Source of the DNA: Strix aluco
Lineage: Eukaryota > Chordata > Aves > Strigiformes > Strigidae
DNA length: 64,000 nt
NCBI RefSeq assembly: GCF_031877795.1
Contig: NC_133933.1
Coordinates: forward strand, 21,170,029 to 21,234,028
Direction: 5' to 3'
Part shown: one piece after another, positions 43,001 to 51,805 of the stretch
How the letters are laid out: every line of letters starts with the position of its first letter
Position numbering within the stretch: the stretch's first letter is position 1
Position numbers and translations under genes: made by a program
The notes under the pieces: model-generated
Databases searched by the model: none
What the model was told of the DNA's origin: nothing
What the model saw: the letters and a program-made list of their open reading frames with translations, nothing else

Positions 43001-45819
43001 AAGGCAAAGTCCAGGCAGTCAGCAAGACCAAGAATATATTTCCTCTATCAGGGGTGGCTGTGGGGAGAAGCAAGGTGAGGCAAGGAGGTAAACCCAGAGC
43101 ATTAGATCACATTATAAAGGCAAGTGAAGTGACACCCCAGTGAGGAATATGATCACACAAATCACCAGTGCCTACTCTAGAGTTATCCCCCTGCTTCATG
43201 TGAGCATCTGTTGCACTCCTGCAGTGCATTAAATGGTCTGTCCAGTCTATTGGCTCCTGAGGCTTTTTGCTTTGGTAAATCCCAATCCCTGCAATTCTCC
43301 AGGCAGACATTATATTGAACAAATGGAAGTAAGATCATGATTCATGAGCTGAACGGCTGCAAGTTGCAAAGTTTGGGAACCACAGCAGAAATCAGCTGAA
43401 AGTCCCGAGCTCTTATCAGGAAAAAAAAAAAAACCCGCAGCTCACACATGGCAGCATGTTTACATGGCCTCTCAGAAAATCACAATCATTCTTTATTAAT
43501 AAATAGTCAAACATATTCCCTGCTCTTCCAGTTTAAGCCAGGCAAGTAAAAGCAAGACATTGGGCAGTTTTTAACGTAAGGAGAGAAGAGTTAGGATAAC
43601 AAGATTAGGAATTTATTTGCCCAACAGGAATAGCTGAAAAGCAGCTCAGCTTCAGTTGCCAGTTAAGACCCTGCTCCAGAAAAATAGTTTAATGCTTCAG
43701 TAGATGTGGAAGTTTAAGCGTGTATTTAAGTTATCCCAAAGCTACCAGTTTTCTGAAGAGTTGTCCTCAATAGAGATGCTTTCCAGGTCTTACACTGCGG
43801 ATTGAGTGTTTGCCCACCAAACACTCACGGTCAGGACAACTGGGTGGTTGTGAAATAGCACCTGTTCTGGCAGGGAATCAGAAAGAGCCAGCGTTTGCTT
43901 TTAAAACGTTTCTTCTTTTGTAGGCTTAATCCCCACACTTCTGATGACCTAGAGATGAGAGAGGTCTATTTTAAACATATAAAACATTTATAATTAGGCA
44001 TTGGATCCAGTCTAAACTTAATATATTCCTAGCCATCAACGTTATCTAGTTAACCATGCACCACTTCTCCTTGCTTTACAATACTGTGAACATCAGATTC
44101 CTCAGCACTTCAAGTCATATGTAGTCTCAGGACTGTGTTTGGTGAGTGCGTTTCCTAGGGAAGGTAAGGGTGCACAGTCAAAATCCTTAGGTTATTTTAG
44201 TTTGGCTTCTGTAACTGATAAACCTACATGCATCAAACCTATAATCCATCAATCAGAGTGTTACTGTAGTTTGAACTGCAGTCTACTGGCAGCATGAGAA
44301 CGATGGCTCACTTACAAAGCAATGCTGATAAAGTGCTTACAAATAAGTTGTCTAAGAAAGCATTCCTGTGGATGTGACTATGAGCCCTGCTGCTCTCCAA
44401 GGCTGCTACCCAAACAAAAAAGTCATCCTTGCAAGGCTTTATTATATGTAAACACCCTGTAGAAACACATGTAGGCAGTAACTGTTTTAAAAACAACGGT
44501 TACCTACTGTATTTTACAGAAGAGTGCGAGCAGCATGTAACAAATAGTTCACTTCTATTGTGGGGGGTTGTTTCTTTAATAGTTACAGAGATGACTCTTA
44601 CAACACATCACCATGGTCAGCAGAAAAGAACATGTACCCGTTCGCAACAGATGAAGAAACCTCTCCTTACAGCTACTCAGCCATTTTCGATTACAGCGAA
44701 ATGACCGGCTTCGACTTTGAGTATGACTTTTGTCAGCCTAAAATACTCACGTGCACTCCAGAACCAGATGCATTTAACCCCTGTGAAGACATCCTGGGAT
44801 ACAGCTTTCTCAGAGTCCTGATCTGGTTTATAAATATCCTTGCCATTGCTGGCAATTTCACTGTACTCCTTGTTCTCATAACTAGCCATTACAAGCTCAC
44901 CGTTCCTCGCTTCCTCATGTGCAATCTCTCCTTTGCTGACTTTTGCATGGGACTTTATCTGCTGCTCATTGCTTCTGTTGACGCCCAGACAAGCGGTCAG
45001 TACTACAACCATGCAATAGACTGGCAAACAGGCAGTGGCTGCAGCACTGCCGGTTTTTTCACCGTGTTTGCAAGCGAGCTCTCGGTGTACACGCTAACGG
45101 TGATCACTATAGAAAGGTGGCATACGATCACCTACGCCATGCAGCTGGATCGAAAGCTACGACTGAGGCACGCCGTGCCCATCATGCTCGGTGGCTGGAT
45201 ATTCTCCGTTTTAATAGCAGTGCTGCCTCTCTTAGGGGTCAGCAGTTACATGAAGGTCAGCATTTGTTTGCCCATGGATATTGAAACGGGTCTTTCCCAA
45301 GCCTACATACTGCTGATCTTAGTGCTAAATGTTGTCGCCTTCATTGTCATCTGTGTTTGCTACATTAAGATTTACATAGCTGTTCAGAATCCAGAGCTGG
45401 TAGCTGCCAATAAAGATACCAAGGTCGCCAAGAGAATGGCAATACTGATCTTCACGGATTTTACCTGCATGGCCCCCATCTCCTTTTTTGCCATATCTGC
45501 TGCCTTTAAAGTACCTCTCATCACCGTGACAAACTCCAAGATCTTGCTGGTTTTATTTTACCCCGTCAACTCCTGTGCAAACCCCTTTCTCTACGCAATT
45601 TTCACCAAAGCATTTCGAAGGGATTTCTTTCTGCTGATGAGCAAGCTTGGTTGCTGTAAGACCCGAGCAGAGCTTTACAGGATGAACTATTTCTCTGCTT
45701 ATACCTCCAACTGCAAGAATGGCAGCTCAGCCACAGGCCCCAGCAAAGCCTCACAAGCACTGCTGCTCTTGTCAGCATTAGAGAAGCCGTATCCTGCAGT
45801 ACAAGACAAGACATCTTAA
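18903..45819 (+). CDS. LHCGR: Luteinizing hormone/choriogonadotropin receptor (11 coding exons, complete)
   Basis: This is a leucine-rich-repeat G-protein-coupled receptor that binds LH at the gonadal cell surface and signals mainly through Gs and cAMP. Coding exons: 18903-19093, 26424-26495, 31643-31717, 33617-33691, 34252-34326, 34422-34499, 37163-37231, 37900-37974, 39177-39362, 41934-42014 and 44583-45819. They sum to 2214 nt (737 residues plus stop). All junctions are GT-AG and phase 2. Exons 2-10 have the lengths I recall for human LHCGR (72, 75, 75, 75, 78, 69, 75, 186 and 81 nt). Order: signal peptide (1-33), Cys-rich N-cap (37-50), leucine-rich repeats (about 65-260), hinge with YPSHCCAF (285-292) and a possible sulfated Tyr (373), seven helices with ERW (503-505) and NPFLY, and a Cys-Cys tail. 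FSHR was considered and rejected because the LHCGR-specific exon 10 is present and the closest residues are LHCGR-like. The protein is longer than human (699) because of the signal peptide and hinge. Confidence 0.97.
18906..18977 (+). repeat. LHCGR: 12-bp minisatellite, six perfect copies, in LHCGR signal peptide
   Basis: The unit CTGCCCGCGCTG is repeated six times without a mismatch and encodes Leu-Pro-Ala-Leu each time, making residues 2-25. Copy-number change would lengthen or shorten the hydrophobic leader by four residues without a frameshift. Confidence 0.97.
19094..26423 (+). other. LHCGR: LHCGR intron 1 (7.3 kb), no recognisable element
   Basis: The intron is bounded by GTAAGT and TTTTTTCAG. 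After the GC-rich first 300 bp it is ordinary AT-rich DNA, with a short alternating TA tract near 25430-25470. I recognise no exon or transposon. The long open frames on both strands over 18360-19580 result from the CpG-rich composition. Confidence 0.75.
19128..19155 (+). repeat. LHCGR: G-run (G14 plus G7), possible G-quadruplex, start of LHCGR intron 1
   Basis: A run of 14 G at 19128-19141 is followed by TGT and a further G7. It starts 34 nt after the exon 1 donor on the coding strand, so it would be present in the pre-mRNA. Quadruplex formation is inferred from composition only. Confidence 0.7.
26424..26495 (+). CDS. LHCGR: LHCGR exon 2 (first leucine-rich repeat)
   Basis: A 72-nt exon with AG before and GTAAG after. 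It encodes the conserved stretch [12 protein letters not shown], where human LHCGR has [12 protein letters not shown]. It is phase 2 on both sides. Confidence 0.96.
27017..29265 (-). mobile_element. CR1 LINE, 5'-truncated, reverse strand, in LHCGR intron 2
   Basis: Read on the - strand, this is a CR1 ORF2 fragment with its 3' untranslated tail. The reverse-transcriptase region (28545 down to 27097) keeps [31 protein letters not shown], the VPQGLVLGP block and the catalytic FADD box, and lies in one frame apart from a TGA at 27475-27477. An upstream segment (29231 to about 28600) in another frame encodes the region before the polymerase, including [17 protein letters not shown], so there is one frameshift near 28600. 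The 3' end at 27017 has the family GATTCTGTGATTCT tail. The 5' end is truncated and approximate. The element is antisense to LHCGR. Confidence 0.95.
31643..31717 (+). CDS. LHCGR: LHCGR exon 3 (leucine-rich repeat)
   Basis: A 75-nt exon following CATTATAG and ending at GTAAGC. It encodes [19 protein letters not shown], nearly identical to the mammalian repeat. It is phase 2 on both sides. Confidence 0.97.
32380..32401 (+). repeat. T22 homopolymer in LHCGR intron 3
   Basis: A run of 22 T preceded by TTGGTTTGGTG. No adjoining retrocopy was recognised. Such runs are often length-variable and error-prone in assemblies. Confidence 0.85.
33617..33691 (+). CDS. LHCGR: LHCGR exon 4 (leucine-rich repeat)
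   Basis: A 75-nt exon after TTACAG, ending at GTAAGA. It encodes a repeat with the N-T-K-S-L core and [11 protein letters not shown]. It is phase 2 on both sides. Confidence 0.97.
34252..34326 (+). CDS. LHCGR: LHCGR exon 5 (leucine-rich repeat)
   Basis: A 75-nt exon after CTCTAG, ending at GTAAGT. It encodes [13 protein letters not shown], the diagnostic gonadotropin-receptor repeat. The following intron is only 95 bp. Confidence 0.97.
34422..34499 (+). CDS. LHCGR: LHCGR exon 6 (leucine-rich repeat)
   Basis: A 78-nt exon after a pyrimidine tract and CAAAG, ending at GTGAGT. It encodes [18 protein letters not shown] followed by MNNES, which includes an N-linked glycosylation sequon (Asn-Glu-Ser). 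Confidence 0.97.
34500..37162 (+). other. LHCGR: LHCGR intron 6 (2.7 kb)
   Basis: No exon or known repeat was recognised between the exon 6 donor and the exon 7 acceptor. Both strands carry moderately long open frames (for example 35195-35662), but these lack family resemblance or flanking splice logic. Confidence 0.6.
37163..37231 (+). CDS. LHCGR: LHCGR exon 7 (leucine-rich repeat)
   Basis: A 69-nt exon after ATCCCCAG, ending at GTGAGT. It encodes [20 protein letters not shown]. Asn-Gly-Thr is a conserved glycosylation sequon. Confidence 0.97.
37900..37974 (+). CDS. LHCGR: LHCGR exon 8 (leucine-rich repeat)
   Basis: A 75-nt exon after TTCCACAG, ending at GTAAGT. It encodes [20 protein letters not shown], matching the mammalian [21 protein letters not shown] repeat. 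Confidence 0.97.
39177..39362 (+). CDS. LHCGR: LHCGR exon 9 (last repeats and start of hinge)
   Basis: A 186-nt exon after TTTCACAG, ending at GTAAGT. It encodes the final repeats ([11 protein letters not shown]), a glycosylation sequon Asn259-Ala-Thr, and the hinge box YPSHCCAF (residues 285-292), whose two cysteines pair with hinge cysteines in this family. Confidence 0.97.
41934..42014 (+). CDS. LHCGR: LHCGR exon 10 (hinge; absent from FSHR)
   Basis: An 81-nt exon after TTCTTTCAG, ending at GTAAGT. It encodes [13 protein letters not shown], aligning with human ENFSKQCESTVRK. FSHR has no counterpart exon, so its presence supports the LHCGR call. It carries the glycosylation sequon Asn-Phe-Ser. 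Confidence 0.95.
42015..44582 (+). other. LHCGR: LHCGR intron 10 (2.6 kb)
   Basis: No exon or transposon was recognised. An A-run sits near 43421-43433. The intron ends in the pyrimidine-poor acceptor TTTCTTTAATAG, with a second AG 6 nt downstream. Confidence 0.6.
44583..45819 (+). CDS. LHCGR: LHCGR exon 11 (hinge, seven-helix domain, tail, stop)
   Basis: This exon encodes residues 327-737. The hinge part (327-395) is rich in Tyr, Ser and acidic residues and ends with DFEYDFC, where human LHCGR has its sulfated tyrosine. The conserved [11 protein letters not shown] precedes helix 1. Family motifs include [15 protein letters not shown] (helix 2), [10 protein letters not shown] (loop 1), ERW (503-505), FTDF in helix 6 (a common site of activating mutations in human LHCGR) and NPFLY in helix 7. 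The tail has adjacent cysteines (LGCCK) for palmitoylation and ends Lys-Thr-Ser-stop at 45819. Confidence 0.97.
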
Positions 45820-45945
45820 AATGAAAATTAAACCAGAGCGCCAATAGATGCAGCATTTTGCAAGGCCAGCTGTAATTACTCTAGTGACTAGGATTCTTTT
45901 ATAGTATCTTGCACTTTTCACAATAAAAATGCCAATCAATAATTC
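45820..45945 (+). terminator. LHCGR: LHCGR 3' UTR with AATAAA polyadenylation signal
   Basis: The first canonical AATAAA after the stop codon is at 45922-45927, about 100 nt downstream, so a short 3' untranslated region ending near 45945 is likely. Longer transcripts using later signals cannot be excluded. Confidence 0.6.
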
Positions 45946-48900
45946 TCATGCAACGTAACTGTTCTGACATTTAAAGTGGTATTTTCGCTTTTCTTCTTTT
46001 GTAATGATAGGCGTGGAAGGTGACTGTTAGGCAAAACTCTTCTTTGGGGGGAACCAGAGGAGCCCAGAAGTAGTCAAGCTGCTCTTGAAGTTAACAGGTA
46101 CTGCAGTGATTGCAGTCTGGCTCCTTTCCCTCCAGATCTGCTTCTCTGGGGTATTTAAAGCCTGCCTGCTACCTTTCATGCCTTTTTTTTCAACTCGCAT
46201 CAGCTGCACTGGCATTGTTGGGTTAAAGAAAGGGGCACTAAATTAGATGTCTCCATTTCATCAACAGAAACTTCCAATTACACGGCCACCTACACGTGGT
46301 TAAAGAACAGTGTTCAAGCAGTAGTTTGTAAATATGTCACCAAGGAGAAAAGTTGACCTGCTGAACCTTTGTTACTAGCAATTTTGCAGTTTGCATTACA
46401 TCTCAGTCTGAGCTGGTAGGTAATTTGAAATTAAGAATTAACACATACACAGCCGTGTATGATCTGAAATCACAAGAGATGCAACAGTTGTAAAACCCCA
46501 CCTGCTGCACACAGGACTGTATTTTGTGTATCATACATGCACATACACAAATCACGTAAGATGTAAAGGCTCCCTCTCAGCAGCAGCATAGCTGCTTCCT
46601 GCACAGGCAAATAAGTGCTGCCTTGTTTTCTCTCCTGGGGCAGTCTCATGAATTATTTTTATCTGCCCACTCTCCAGCATCACCAGTGCCAGTGGCATTC
46701 AGGAGGCACCGGGGACTCCTCAGCACTCATAGTCCAACTCCATTCCCAGCTGATGAAACAGAGTAGTTACTTTTTAGTGACTGTGTTTTCCCATAAAAAT
46801 CTATCTTTTCTTTCACCATGTATTACCCGATGCTAAGGAGATCCAGATTCGTGGCTGCGTTCCTAATTTAAATAAGAATTGAGCATTCCTTCGTCATTGC
46901 AGCATATTTACTCTGTCCACAGCAAATAAGCTGTCACCCTTAGACAGTTCACTTGCCGTAAACCAATGCCACACTACATTGAAATTGGAGATTCAGATGT
47001 CTAAACTCTTACCTGAATCGTATGGGCCAATCTGTGCTGGATGACAAGTTGCAGATTGCATTGAATGCCAGGCAGGATCCCTGTGGGAGTCCGCCCCAGG
47101 CACATCCTAAGGAGGCTACGTTCTGCACTGCCCAGTCTTCTGAAAATGAGGTGCTTAGTTATCGGAAAGTTCACAGTCCTGTGGGCAAAAACAGATGCAA
47201 AAGCTGCGGACTGCAGATCAAGCAGTCTTAGGTTGCTTATTCTTGACAGATTGGTTACATTGCCTCTGATGGGAGGAACACGTGAGTGCTTACATTTCAT
47301 CAAACCAATGTGGTAGCATGAGACCTACATGTGGCAGTTTATGGTTCACAGAAGGTCATGCAAATGCATTTTATTTGGGCTTATAGTCGAAGTTTTAGCA
47401 TCTCAGATGACATTCTGTAGATGATAGTCACAATATCTAAAGACAGGTCCTCAGCTGGTACAATATGCACCTCCCCTGCACTCAGCAGAGCAGTGCAGCT
47501 GTGTAAGATTTGTGCTTACTCCAGAACAGTCACAGTTTAACAGTTCTTGATGGCCACCAAAAGTGCAGACTTTGATACACAAGGAAATAGTATTATTGCA
47601 ATCACTTTAAACCTCTTGCATTCCCCTTCTCACCTGAGTTTTTTGCTTTAAAGTCTGTGACAGCAATAGAGTAAAAATCTGCGTTCCAAAGTATGCCTCT
47701 TGTTGCCAAAACACTGCACTGCAAATTAAATTTGCTTCACATTAAAGAAAGTCATTCTTTGTACTAGTGACTGGTTTATCATCAGTTTATAGTTGTGTTA
47801 ATTAGAAATAACATCTCTGACCCTCTCTTACCTTCAGCTTAATGCCATGATTTCAGTCAGTATAAACGCTCTGTATGTAAGCACAGCTGTACTCATGAGC
47901 AGTTCACACACGTGGGGAATGAAGTGGGATCGAGATGAGAGGAGACTGTTAAAACTCTACGGTTTAGCAATCAGTAAAAATTCCATATGATGCACCTCTT
48001 TATACACACCAGCTCCTGAGCTTAGCAGATGAGCAACAGAAACTAAAGACAGTAATGGAAAAAAAAAACCTACCTGGCCTAAGGCTTCTCTGTCACCCAT
48101 CTCAAAACTGATTTTCAAGACTCATTTCTTCGGACAGTACATGGAAGAGTCCTGCACACGATTTAGGACATGGCAAAACAATGTCTTGAGTGGGCAATAA
48201 CCAATTTACTTACATTATATGTTTCAACAGGACGAGAGCTTGCAAGCACACCCTTCTTGTCCACCTACAACATAACATTATCGGGAAACTACATGCACAA
48301 GAAATGAGTTAGAAATAGCAACTGATAGTACCTGCCTTCCAATGCTGCTTAGGTAACAGCAAAGAAGTATGAGAACTGTGGGCATTTTTCTTTTTGTCCT
48401 TGCTGGAAGTTGAGTGAACTCTACCATTTAGAAAAGAGTTGCTGGTTTAAAAAAAAAAAATCCAACACATAAACAACAAAAGTATTTTATAAACTTCAAA
48501 TTTTTCTACACACAAAACTGAGCGAATAAGTAAAAGCAATACCTTTTAATAAAGATTTAGATTAATGCTAAAACTTCTCATAAAAGTTATACTTGCTATT
48601 CCTCATTATTTTTGGTAAACTTACCTTCCTTCTGGTGTAAATTTTTAGACAGCCATTTACTGAAGTACCTTTGATGGCCATGACTGGTATTACACACCTC
48701 TTCCCATCACATCTGCACCAATGTGTTTCCTAAACTCTAAGTAGCAACAATCAAAAGCATTAATACGTAAACTATTCAGATCAAAAGCACTCTGATCTGA
48801 TGACTGCTCAAGTCACAGGCTGCAGTAATTAGCTAACTGAGCTTAGATTTTAATAAGAAACATTTTATTCCAGTACAAAAATTCCTGACTTCAAATATAT

Positions 48901-50840
48901 TTAGTTGTAAATGTCTTATTCAGAGCTGTAAGTCTTTGCCAGTGTTCATTCAAGAACACTGGAAACAAGATGTAGGACAATTCTTGTATGCTTAGATGGA
49001 AGAAAATGAGTCAGTCCTACTGCAGGAGTCCAAATAGACAGTCTATAGCTCTGGACTGGGAAAACCACTGCAAGCACCCCCAAGGAGTATCTGCAGTGTA
49101 GTTTGGAGGGAGCCAGATCTGCAGTGTTAGGAATTCAGTAGCCATTTTCTCAAATATGGGAAGGGTTGAGATAGTGAGAGCAAAACCCTACTCTAATCCC
49201 CTAAAGCTTCTATATTTGATAGCTCAGGAGGGCACTGGATGGAGCCCACATTAAGGTTCCTTCATGTTGAGAAGGTGCTGGGTTAGAAAACGCAACTAAA
49301 TGAAAACCCAGGGGATGCTTGATGGCATAGCTAAGCCATCTCCAGTGTCCCTTCTGATGCAGGTCAGCTGGGAAGTAAGAGACCAGTGTTAAAAATACTT
49401 CCCATCTCAGCTGTGCAGTCTATATAATCAATATCATACTTGGACTGCACAGAGGCTGCAGCAAGCTGTCATAAAAATCAGGGAAATTCCTACTCTGATA
49501 CTTTTATCCCACACATCTCGGCACTCATTCACAGAGGAACTGGAAAGGGACAGGGAGAGAGGAGATGGGCAACTATAAGGATGCTCAGAGCTCTGACTCC
49601 TCACCTTCATGTGGAGGAAGTCTTTAACACCACAAGCAGAAAGATGCAGCAAAGAGGAAAGAGCTGCTCATCTTTAAAACTAGCTAAAAATTAGGTAGCC
49701 TTTAGCCACTTCAATATATAGTGCCTAGCAAGAACAGGTGCTATTCTCAGAAGCAACATTCAGAGACTGTGTGGCACCTGGTGAAGGGTGCATATCCAGT
49801 CACGTCCCACGGATTCCTGTGCCGCACAACCTCTGCTTCCAGTCTTTTCTGAAGCATCATTATGCTGCCCAAGTTGAAGATGGTCCCATGTTTCATAATG
49901 TACACATTTACAAAGCATGAACACCTCAGAGCCTGTGAGAGCGTGCTGAAATCTAAAAGCATCTATCATGTGGTAAGAGCTGCATTTCCTGTGCATTTAT
50001 GGCTCTGAAGTGTAGCACCAGTGCAGCTACAAGTCAGCTGAATGGGGAAATAAAAAAAAAAAAAAAAAAAATCATACGCTGTAATATGGTAACTGTCTCC
50101 AAAAACACAGTTCACATCCCATCAGCAGTATCTATAAAAGACACAAGAAATGCCACACTCAGGTCAGGCCTTCTAGTTCAGCGTCTAGTTCAGTGTACTG
50201 GACAGCAGCAGATATGCCAAAAAAAGCATGCAAGATACTCAGTAGTTGATAAAAACCAACATCCTGAGGGAAGCATCTCTGTTCCTTATGCCATCAGCAC
50301 AAAGGGTTTGTACCCTTATGAACAAGGGTTGGGGGTGTGTGTCCCCCCCCCATTTCTTCTATATATTCCTTCTCTCCAACCCTCCCCTTACTTTTCCTTC
50401 TCTTCAAGGCCTCTGTGTCCCCCCAGGGAGTAGAGATAACCAAAACGTCTCATGATGTCTTCTTGCAGCAGACTAAGAGCAGCAGCCGGGAGGGAGGGAG
50501 GGGTGCCATACACTTGTGTGTAGCCCTGCCCTTCAAGCAGGATTATCCTGCTCTGAATCAGCCTGGCTGAGGCTTTACCATTTAGTTTCTAATATTGTCC
50601 TACAAGGAATAGGGGCTAGCCAGCGGGAAGCTGCAGATCTGAATGAGGGGCTACAGCCCTGACCTATGGGCACAGAACTTTTTTTGACCTCTATTTCTAG
50701 AGGAACAAACAAAAAGCTAATGGTGAGGACCGTTCTCATGGCAGGGTGAGCTGCTGTCACATGCATGGCTTGTACACGTTTCTCTATGCAAAGTTTGTAT
50801 TTAGGGAACACAAAAACAACTCTCTGCTAGAAATGGACGT
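45946..50840. other. Intergenic region between convergent LHCGR and GTF2A1L
   Basis: About 5 kb without a recognisable exon, RNA gene or transposon. There is an A20 run at 50052-50071 and an A-run near 48450-48460. Open frames are short and lack resemblance to known families. Part may belong to longer 3' untranslated regions of either gene. Confidence 0.55.
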
Positions 50841-50855
50841 ATGACATGACATTTT

Positions 50856-50861
50856 TTTATT
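50856..50861 (-). terminator. GTF2A1L: Candidate polyadenylation signal for GTF2A1L
   Basis: On the - strand this reads AATAAA, about 840 nt after the GTF2A1L stop codon. A weaker ATTAAA at 51580-51585 (- strand) lies only about 115 nt after the stop and could be used instead. Confidence 0.4.
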
Positions 50862-51697
50862 ATGCACAATTTGTATCATTCACAGCTTACTGGTCTGTAG
50901 TCCTAGAATGTACAGAAGCAAACTTAAATGACTTTGCATTGGCAGTGAAAATAAATCACATTTTACTGTTAAATCACACTATTCATTGCATCTCAGTAGA
51001 CATAGAGGGTATAGAATAAACAATAATAATTCTCATATATTGAGAGCTTAAGGGTCTTCCAGCCACGTTTCCTAATTTACATCCAAAGTGCCTGCCGTTA
51101 AGCTGAAGTCAAAAACCCACAAAGCAACAACAAAAAAGCAAGGGAGGAAGGAAAGGGGAGAGAGAACTACACATCTGAAAGAGCCATAGGTTTCAGACTT
51201 GCACAGATGTTGCTCTTTGGCTTTGTTTTTTTGGTTTTTTTTCTTTTTTTAAACTCAGCAGCCTTTGAAAAGAAAAACATAGTTATCACCAACAACTGTG
51301 TAGTTTTATATTTCAAGTCATACTTTAGCTCTTATTTTAAAATAAGTGGAAAGAAAATCAACAGATCTGAAATCTACTTAAATATAGTCACTTAGTAATT
51401 CAAGGAAGTCATGGAATACTAACAGATTTAACATTTCAGTCTTTAAAGCTATTAATTCGAATGATGTTTCTTGGGTGGAAAAGTAATGAAATAATCAGAA
51501 AAGAACAGCAAAGACAGCTGAGTAGCTAACAATACAGTGTTTTAGTTTGCATGTATTAACAATACTGATTTTGCATATTTTTAATCACAGTTTTGTTGGG
51601 TTTTTTATGGCAAAACAATAGAAATTCTAGTTGTTTCACAGAAAGTTCATAAGGGAGTAATGCCAGAGTCTTAAAGTACACATACTTCAGTGAGGTT

Positions 51698-51805
51698 TCA
51701 CCACTCTGCATCTCCAATGGCTTTTGCAAAAACATGGTCTTTACCCTCAAAGGACATCACTCCATCTTTTAAGTAGAACTTCCATTTGTTCTTACTTCGC
51801 TGTAT
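51698..51805 (-). CDS. GTF2A1L: GTF2A1L exon 9 (C-terminal beta-barrel, stop)
   Basis: The last coding exon, after TTTTTCATCAG. It encodes [20 protein letters not shown] and ends [10 protein letters not shown] then TGA, the invariant TFIIA large-subunit C-terminus. The second residue is Gln where human TFIIA paralogues have His. It sits 3.5 kb from exon 8 because of transposon insertions in the last intron. Confidence 0.96.
   Translation of the reverse strand: MQRSKNKWKFYLKDGVMSFEGKDHVFAKAIGDAEW

Noticed and set aside
18903-45819. Assignment of the receptor gene to FSHR
   Set aside because: The gene has 11 coding exons including the LHCGR-specific exon 10, its residues are closest to LHCGR, and GTF2A1L lies next to it as expected for LHCGR.
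49999-50433. 144-residue forward frame between the two genes
   Set aside because: It runs through an A20 tract and low-complexity CT-rich DNA, with no recognisable domain.
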